Shown piece by piece: positions 9,401 through 11,654 of a stretch of 11,654 nucleotides of DNA. Position 1 is the first letter of the stretch, and every line of letters begins with the position of its first letter. Position numbers and translations under genes: made by a program. The notes under the pieces were generated by a model that saw only the letters and a list, made by a program, of their open reading frames with translations, was not told where the DNA came from and searched no databases. The DNA is from Zygnema cylindricum (lineage: Eukaryota > Streptophyta > Zygnematophyceae > Zygnematales > Zygnemataceae). The stretch spans positions 20,001 to 31,654 of the forward strand of contig JBBHKE010002628.1 in assembly GCA_037447655.1 (NCBI GenBank), written 5' to 3'.

Positions 9401-11654
9401 TACGTCTGAAGGTAGTTTCCTTTTCCAAGCACACATTCCTCTGTTGCTGCTAAGTCCAGTTATGACAAGGTTAATATTTGAAGAGTGTGGGTGGATGGAG
9501 GGCGCAGTCACTTTTCCCTCCTTCTGGGCTGTGCCCTTCCTATATGGATGAGTGACGTCCACGGAGACAGACCTATGGCGCTCTTTGCAGGTCTTCTCAG
9601 CCTCGGTGTTGGAGACACCATGGTGGGCTTTGCCATGAACCTCTCATGTTTCTTTGCTGTTAGTTACAAGTGTTTTTCAAGAGGGCATAAAAAACATTTG
9701 AACATGATAATAACAGCGGCTTCTTAGAAAGGATGACCCCGGTTTTATCATGGAACATCGATTTTAGTCATACATTTGCATGCGATCTTTGCACTGGTTT
9801 GCACCTGTAGCCACATCAATTCATAGCCAGCAATTAGTAATGAAGTGCTTCTGGACTTTTGTGTGAAGACAGCCGTGTTTCTGGTTTTACGGTTTTGAAC
9901 AAAGGTTTGGTCATGCAGCCAGTCAACTCCCATGTTGCAAAGCGACACATTGATCCTAAAATATTTTTGTGTAGATACAGGTGCCAGCATGTTGATAATT
10001 CTATTTTGTACGAAGTCCAATATCCTAGTCGTCTTGTCAATTATTCTTTTGTCATCACATCGGTTTCTATACCCATGAGAGCCTGGTCCCATGAGAGAAA
10101 CTGGTCCTAGCTTACAACCGTGCAGTTTAGCCAATTTACAACCGTTTCGTTTGGTTGATGTTCACCAAACTGTGAAACCGCGGTTCGAACTGTGGGCTCA
10201 AAATTTCCACTGAGCATATTTCTTGAGGTTTTTGGATACTTGTACAGGTCCACTGCGACATGAGTGCTGTGGGATGTTTGAACTGAATTGTGTGATTGCA
10301 CAATATTTGTAACTAGTTTAACATTTTGTCAGCCGTTTCCTTTTGACGGCTCTGTCTGATTGCATAGTTCAGTTCTATTTGCAAAGTGTTAACTGTTTTT
10401 GGATCAGTTAAGCAAAATACGAACTAAATTACTGAGCTGGATCAAGTGACGAAACAGCGTTATGTCATATGTGCGCAGTCATTAGCCTGGCTTTTCAAAC
10501 TACAGGGTCTCAACAATATCCAACAACATCAATTAGTAACTTCTCACTATCTATTATTTGAACTTATGTTTTGCTCTTCTTGAAGGATCACATTTTATCA
10601 ACCATAGGACATCTCATGTATATTCCTGTCGCATGCATCAAAGTTGGAAAGGTATATCTTTGTTTATTTCTTGAGCCAATGCTTGAATAGTTTATCGAAG
10701 GTAAAATGCCTACTCTCATGCACGGCAATTACAGATTTTTCAACCCTCGAGGACCTAGGTGACCTAAAGCCAAGTCCGTTTTGGTGAATTGGACGTTTAT
10801 GTGGATTCCTGGGGCAGTGTTGTTGGTGTCATTGATAAAATTTTATTTATTTGCAAGAAATTGTTTTAGGCTAACATTTTGAAGACTCATCGTCATATCA
10901 TGTGGTTGCTGTTGCAGGCCTCTGTGGTGGGATCGAGATTTGGCCACATACGCATTGCAGATGATAGTAACAAAACAGTGGAAGGCACCATGGCTGGGGT
11001 GGGCTCCATGCTTGCTGCATGCATCTTGCTGTCGCCCTTCCTTCCATCATCACCAGATTTACTGTCATTTTCCATGAACTCGTCCTCAGCCGAACAGGTG
11101 CACAAATGGAACCCTGTCATGCAAGCAATGTTTGGTCCATAGTTTAAATGTGCGAAAACAATTGTGAAGGATATATGTGGTTACCCCATACTGTACACGT
11201 ATTATACAGGTGTCATACGTGTATTGTTTAAGACAACCACATATTTCGATTTAATTTGTTTTCGCACATTTGAACGATGGTTTGATTTGCTGTGGTGGTG
11301 TTTACAGTAAATTCTTTGCACATCAGACATCTGTCGTTGAATTGTGAACTCCAGTCTGTTTGAGACATTTGAGGTACTTCAGGATTTGTCCTTGCATGAG
11401 GAACTGGATACTAACTTTACAGACAAATAGGTCTTGAGGGAGGATGGGTCAGAGGACTACAGTCCCGTTTGTTTTGCTTTGGAAAGACGATAAGATCAAG
11501 GGTTTTGATTACTGTCTTGTTTCAGTCTTGTATGGACCTGAGACTCTGGTTAATTTGTTGCTTTGTATGTTGTTACGATCCTGACGACTTCCATTCCTTG
11601 TAGTGCAGTGGACCTCAGTTGGTACAGCCACGATTGTCGCCGGTCTTCTCGAAG
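265..11654 (+). CDS. DOLK: Dolichol kinase, multi-exon gene, 3' end beyond the window
   Basis: The product transfers phosphate from CTP to dolichol in the ER membrane. This makes the dolichyl phosphate carrier needed for N-glycosylation, GPI anchors and O-/C-mannosylation. Spliced exons give a multi-pass membrane protein with the family landmarks in order: FPSTASSGEALLV; two hydrophobic segments in 4554-4772; RKFYHLMAVAMFVPAVMFQ; FLRLAFGIALGAFLILEIVR; FIDSRDGGLLII; SHFSLLLGCALPIWMS; LLSLGVGDTMASVVGSRFG; NKTVEGTMAG; and GLLE. The GDTMAS...G...G...KTVEGT stretch corresponds to the CTP-binding region of the family. Plant EVAN and human DOLK, as I remember them, share these blocks at similar spacing. 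The C-terminal two-thirds looks intact. The N-terminal third is divergent, with unresolved frame joins. The last exon is cut by the window edge. Phytol/farnesol kinases are related, but the SHFSLLLG and GVGDTMAS context fits dolichol kinase better. Confidence 0.93.
473..851 (+). other. Intron 1
   Basis: It runs from donor GTGAGC to acceptor CTCTTGACAG. It holds the 14-15 bp tandem repeat at 526-613 and is otherwise unremarkable. The phase across this intron does not match the favoured frame of exon 2, so a small unseen exon may lie inside. Confidence 0.45.
526..613 (+). repeat. Short tandem repeat, 14-15 bp units in 29-bp pairs
   Basis: Two 29-base copies (526-554 and 555-583) start GGAAGGTTTCTTTA and differ only in a few bases near their ends (TCCCTTGAA versus TTACCTGAA). 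Degenerate 15-base half copies follow (GGATGGTTGCTTGAA, then GGAGAGTATCCTGA). The 29-mer is itself two related halves, giving about six GGAAGGT-type units. It lies in intron 1 close to the donor. Confidence 0.85.
852..1134 (+). CDS. DOLK: Exon 2 of dolichol kinase (tentative)
   Basis: It is bounded by TCTCTTGACAG and by GGGAAG/GTGTGC. The frame starting at 852 is open through the whole 283 bases. It contains a WWISGAVVPLYG stretch and a hydrophobic CPLSLATVVVAICC segment. It ends after one base of a codon, exactly the phase needed by the exon starting at 2295, giving ...CCSGWE-VTIWLLGH. It needs phase-0 entry, but exon 1 in its best frame leaves two bases over. The alternative frame (ACT at 853) fits the exon 1 phase and has a hydrophobic SAVLLCLYM stretch, but meets a stop at 1039. 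Similarity to known dolichol kinases is weak here, as expected for the variable N-terminal half. Confidence 0.4.
1135..2294 (+). other. Intron 2
   Basis: AT-rich DNA with no recognisable coding similarity. A 90-codon open frame at 1494-1766 has no splice support or family resemblance. The acceptor could be at 2272 (CTGTGCAG) or 2294 (GGACTGCAG). The latter is preferred for phase. About ten residues present in seed-plant homologs are missing at this join, so a further small exon is possible. Confidence 0.4.
2295..2381 (+). CDS. DOLK: Exon 3 of dolichol kinase
   Basis: It encodes VTIWLLGHVAVCGGLWLTLL followed by RMFPSTASSG, a membrane helix leading into the FPS-AS-GEALLV block conserved in plant dolichol kinases. 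The end is fixed by TCTTCAG/GTTGGT at 2382, which leaves one base (G). The next exon supplies GG to complete the Gly codon, so GEALLV continues in frame. An earlier acceptor (exon start 2273) would add AAAGG-type residues in the same frame. Reading on past 2381 stays open to 2578 but loses family resemblance. Confidence 0.72.
2382..3165 (+). other. Intron 3
   Basis: Donor GTTGGT. There are two possible in-frame acceptors: TTTTTTTCAG ending at 3081 and CATGCAG ending at 3165. The rest is AT-rich with no recognisable gene or repeat. Confidence 0.6.
3166..3237 (+). CDS. DOLK: Exon 4 of dolichol kinase (GEALLV block)
   Basis: It encodes GEALLVAEGVTLVALDALGR followed by TCCQ. GEALLV is shared by plant and animal dolichol kinases. 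Taking the acceptor at 3164-3165 gives TASSG-EALLV with no insertion, just as in homologs. The acceptor at 3080-3081 has a much better pyrimidine tract and stays in frame, but would insert 28 non-conserved residues. The donor AAG/GTATGA at 3238 leaves one base of a Gly codon. Confidence 0.8.
3238..3861 (+). other. Intron 4
   Basis: Donor GTATGA, acceptor CTCATTTCAG. It contains the inverted-repeat element 3437-3640. Nothing else is recognisable. Confidence 0.7.
3437..3640. mobile_element. Miniature inverted-repeat element with CATCGCTATTA ends
   Basis: The left end CTACACCATCCATCGCTATT and the right end (reverse complement CTACACTAGTCATCGCTATT) form terminal inverted repeats of about 21 bases with a few mismatches, around a ~160-base AT-rich core without coding capacity. 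The inner motif CATCGCTATTA recurs at 4812-4822. The outermost bases resemble CAC(T/C)A...TAGTG, so a non-autonomous CACTA-like element is possible. No clean target duplication is seen. Confidence 0.55.
3862..3944 (+). CDS. DOLK: Exon 5 of dolichol kinase (variable loop)
   Basis: After completing the split Gly codon it encodes HSQLYPSPPHCARALSG then TGDEIDAIVQ. The end resembles the ETGIIVQ-type sequence that precedes the next membrane helix in plant homologs. The remainder is a hydrophilic, poorly conserved loop. Acceptor TTTCAG and donor CAG/GTGCAA both fit, and it ends at a codon boundary. Confidence 0.75.
3945..4553 (+). other. Intron 5
   Basis: Donor GTGCAA, acceptor CCCCCTGCAG. A C/T-rich CCCTT-type microsatellite lies at about 3956-3990. 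A small inverted repeat (AAGAATGT...ACATTCTT) lies at about 4157-4200. The rest is AT-rich. Confidence 0.7.
3956..3990 (+). repeat. CCCTT-type microsatellite
   Basis: A short run of TTCCC/TTTCCC units immediately follows the exon 5 donor. It produces spurious SLPFPFP-like reading frames and has no evident role. Confidence 0.7.
4554..4772 (+). CDS. DOLK: Exon 6 of dolichol kinase (two membrane helices)
   Basis: It encodes 73 residues. A hydrophobic GILVGVFLLPGLWALFYYF segment comes first, then an RTPQSLQLCPSS loop, then a second helix around YGALLVLVVGLVPLWPL, then CRWADDPPTHL. This matches the paired helices at the centre of dolichol kinases, including the conserved P-W after the second helix. 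It joins exon 5 in phase 0 to give AIVQ-GILVG. The donor TTG/GTAAGT is a full consensus. Its phase-0 end does not fit the exon at 8021. Confidence 0.86.
4800..5460. mobile_element. Cluster of inverted-repeat elements related to the 3437-3640 element
   Basis: GCCCATCGCTATTAGTGT at 4809-4826 faces its near-complement ACACTAAAGCGATGGGC at 5442-5458. These could be the ends of one ~660-base element whose left side begins CACTATAGTG. Inside, a degenerate copy (ACACAATAAGCGATTGAC) ends near 5027. A second inverted pair, built on GTTCAACATTTTTTGGGCAG (5262-5281) and CTGCCCGAAAAATGTTCAAC (5424-5443), suggests nested or tandem non-autonomous copies. There is no coding capacity. CACTA-like affiliation is inferred only from the terminal bases. 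Confidence 0.55.
7101..7935 (+). repeat. ~830-bp polypyrimidine tract of CTCCCCCT units
   Basis: The + strand is almost entirely C and T, built from 8-base CTCCCCCT units mixed with shorter variants (CTCCCT, CTCTTCCT, CTCCCTTT). Purine interruptions are very few in the core 7145-7915, with single As near 7207, 7422, 7777 and 7873. Both edges decay into related imperfect units (CTACCC, CCACCCCTCTG). Three frames run open through it on both strands, giving Pro/Ser/Leu or Gly/Glu/Arg repeats that are not genes. The minus strand carries many G5 runs. Confidence 0.95.
8021..8210 (+). CDS. DOLK: Exon 7 of dolichol kinase (RKFYHLMAV block)
   Basis: The first G completes a split codon. Then come AIEHILENARARIALCCYW and LLVMLLPLQFLQRIAMEGK, followed by RKFYHLMAVAMFVPAVMFQ. 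The charged R-K-F/Y-H-L-M-A-V motif and the following helix are hallmarks of plant and animal dolichol kinases. Alignment by eye from the junction to the CYW motif is gap-free against the plant homolog as recalled. Donor CAG/GTGATT ends at a codon boundary. Only this frame is open and similar. Confidence 0.93.
8211..8552 (+). other. Intron 7
   Basis: Donor GTGATT, acceptor TATTTTGCAG. No feature is seen in it. Confidence 0.85.
8553..8618 (+). CDS. DOLK: Exon 8 of dolichol kinase (membrane helix)
   Basis: It encodes 22 residues, TGFLRLAFGIALGAFLILEI then VR: one membrane helix matching the FLDLAFGAALAVF-LEIIR block of plant homologs. Acceptor TTTTGCAG and donor CGA/GTGAGT are both strong, and it is in phase 0 at both ends. 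A second AG four bases downstream would break the frame. Confidence 0.94.
8619..9078 (+). other. Intron 8
   Basis: Donor GTGAGT, acceptor GTGGTTGCAG. It contains the foldback element 8701-8838. The rest is AT-rich. Confidence 0.88.
8701..8838. repeat. Foldback element with nested inverted repeats
   Basis: Outer arms ACATCACAGTAATACT (8701-8716) and AGTATTACTGTCATGT (8823-8838) are inverted with one mismatch. Inside, TTACTGCACCT and AGGTGCAGTAA pair around a short loop at about 8752-8790. A direct repeat of ATTTTACTG sits between them. The size and lack of coding capacity fit a miniature inverted-repeat transposon remnant. Confidence 0.6.
9079..9167 (+). CDS. DOLK: Exon 9 of dolichol kinase (D-x-R-D block)
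   Basis: It encodes VCKIRPFGVGIDAFMRAF then IDSRDGGLLII plus two bases (AG) of a Ser codon. The IRPFG motif and the F-D-x-R-D-(S/G)-G/E-x-L-I sequence are conserved in dolichol kinases just before the SHFSLLLG helix. Acceptor TTGCAG and donor ATCAG/GTGAGA fit, and its phases match both neighbours. Confidence 0.94.
9168..9507 (+). other. Intron 9
   Basis: Donor GTGAGA, acceptor GGAGGGCGCAG, which is unusually purine-rich upstream. No repeat or gene is recognised inside. Confidence 0.85.
9508..9622 (+). CDS. DOLK: Exon 10 of dolichol kinase (SHFSLLLGCALPIW and GVGDTM)
   Basis: It completes Ser, then encodes HFSLLLGCALPIWMS, a short DVHGDRPMAL loop, and LFAGLLSLGVGDTM. These are two membrane segments bearing the most conserved plant signature of the family. 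The GD of GVGDTM opens the CTP-binding motif, which continues in the next exon as ASVVGSRFG. The donor ATG/GTGGGC splits the motif between Met and Ala at a codon boundary. Confidence 0.95.
9623..10917 (+). other. Intron 10
   Basis: Donor GTGGGC, acceptor GCTGTTGCAG. It is about 1.3 kb of AT-rich DNA. Only minor structure is seen: a short hairpin (GTTTCGTTTGGT...ACCAAACTGTGAAAC, about 10144-10178) and a CCCATGAGAG duplication near 10072-10097. Minus-strand open frames here have no family resemblance. Confidence 0.85.
10918..11097 (+). CDS. DOLK: Exon 11 of dolichol kinase (KTVEGT motif)
   Basis: It encodes 60 residues: ASVVGSRFGHIRIADDSN, then KTVEGTMAG, a hydrophobic GSMLAACILLSPFL helix, and a Ser-rich loop ending SSAEQ. 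A-S-x-x-G-x-x-x-G and K-T-x-E-G-T are the conserved nucleotide (CTP)-binding residues of the family and are intact. The Trp often seen after the second Gly (IRW) is Ile here. Both ends are in phase 0. Donor CAG/GTGCAC. Confidence 0.95.
11098..11608 (+). other. Intron 11
   Basis: Donor GTGCAC, acceptor TTGTAGTGCAG. It contains the long hairpin 11137-11280. Nothing else is recognised. Confidence 0.85.
11137..11280. mobile_element. 144-bp near-palindromic foldback (MITE-like)
   Basis: The arms run inward from CCATAGTTTAAATGTGCG at 11137 and its partner CGCACATTTGAACGATGG ending at 11280. AAATGTGCGAAAACAA and ATATGTGGTT are perfectly matched within the arms, and ACACGTAT pairs near the loop. Roughly 65-70 bases of each arm can pair with a small loop. 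It has no coding capacity and no clear target duplication. It fits a miniature inverted-repeat transposon; transcribed as part of the intron it would form a long hairpin RNA. Confidence 0.75.
11609..11654 (+). CDS. DOLK: Exon 12 of dolichol kinase, cut by the window end
   Basis: It encodes WTSVGTATIVAGLLE plus one base, in phase 0 from exon 11. The GLLE sequence matches the start of the conserved C-terminal helix (LLEA-T-Q-DN in homologs). The remaining ~25-30 residues, including the Asp-Asn pair, and the stop should lie just past the window. Confidence 0.87.

Noticed and set aside
9748-10134. 128-codon minus-strand frame in intron 10
   Set aside because: No recognisable motif, and it lies in a well-defined intron of the sense gene.

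Overview
This window looks like nuclear DNA of a land plant or a streptophyte alga. It carries most of one split gene on the + strand: a dolichol kinase of the SEC59/DOLK/EVAN type, an ER membrane enzyme that phosphorylates dolichol using CTP. The evidence is a series of short coding blocks bounded by GT/AG splice sites. Translated in order, they follow the plant and animal dolichol kinase family from an N-terminal membrane segment to the conserved C-terminal GLLE motif, where the window stops mid-exon. Seed-plant-like signatures such as HFSLLLGCALPIWMS and FYHLMAV favour a streptophyte. The weakly conserved N-terminal half and the long, AT-rich, repeat-laden introns would fit a non-seed plant or charophyte. 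No species call is possible from sequence alone, and family comparisons are from memory.

Layout: 1-264 is 5' flank or 5' UTR. Proposed exons are 265-472, 852-1134, 2295-2381, 3166-3237, 3862-3944, 4554-4772, (one unresolved small exon), 8021-8210, 8553-8618, 9079-9167, 9508-9622, 10918-11097 and 11609 to the window end. From 2295 to 4772 and from 8021 to the end, every junction keeps the reading frame. Three places do not close: inside exon 1 (about 358-396), exon 1 to exon 2, and exon 6 (4772) to exon 7 (8021). Each is either an unrecognised intron or microexon, or a one-base indel.

Introns make up about 85% of the window and hold the other structure. There is an ~830-bp C/T-only tract (7101-7935) ending just upstream of exon 7. 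There is a cluster of inverted-repeat elements sharing a CATCGCTATTAG-like motif (3437-3640; 4800-5460). Two foldback elements lie at 8701-8838 and 11137-11280, and a 14-15 bp tandem repeat lies at 526-613. No RNA gene, CRISPR array, prokaryotic feature or second protein-coding gene could be supported. Open frames inside the C/T tract are low-complexity artefacts.
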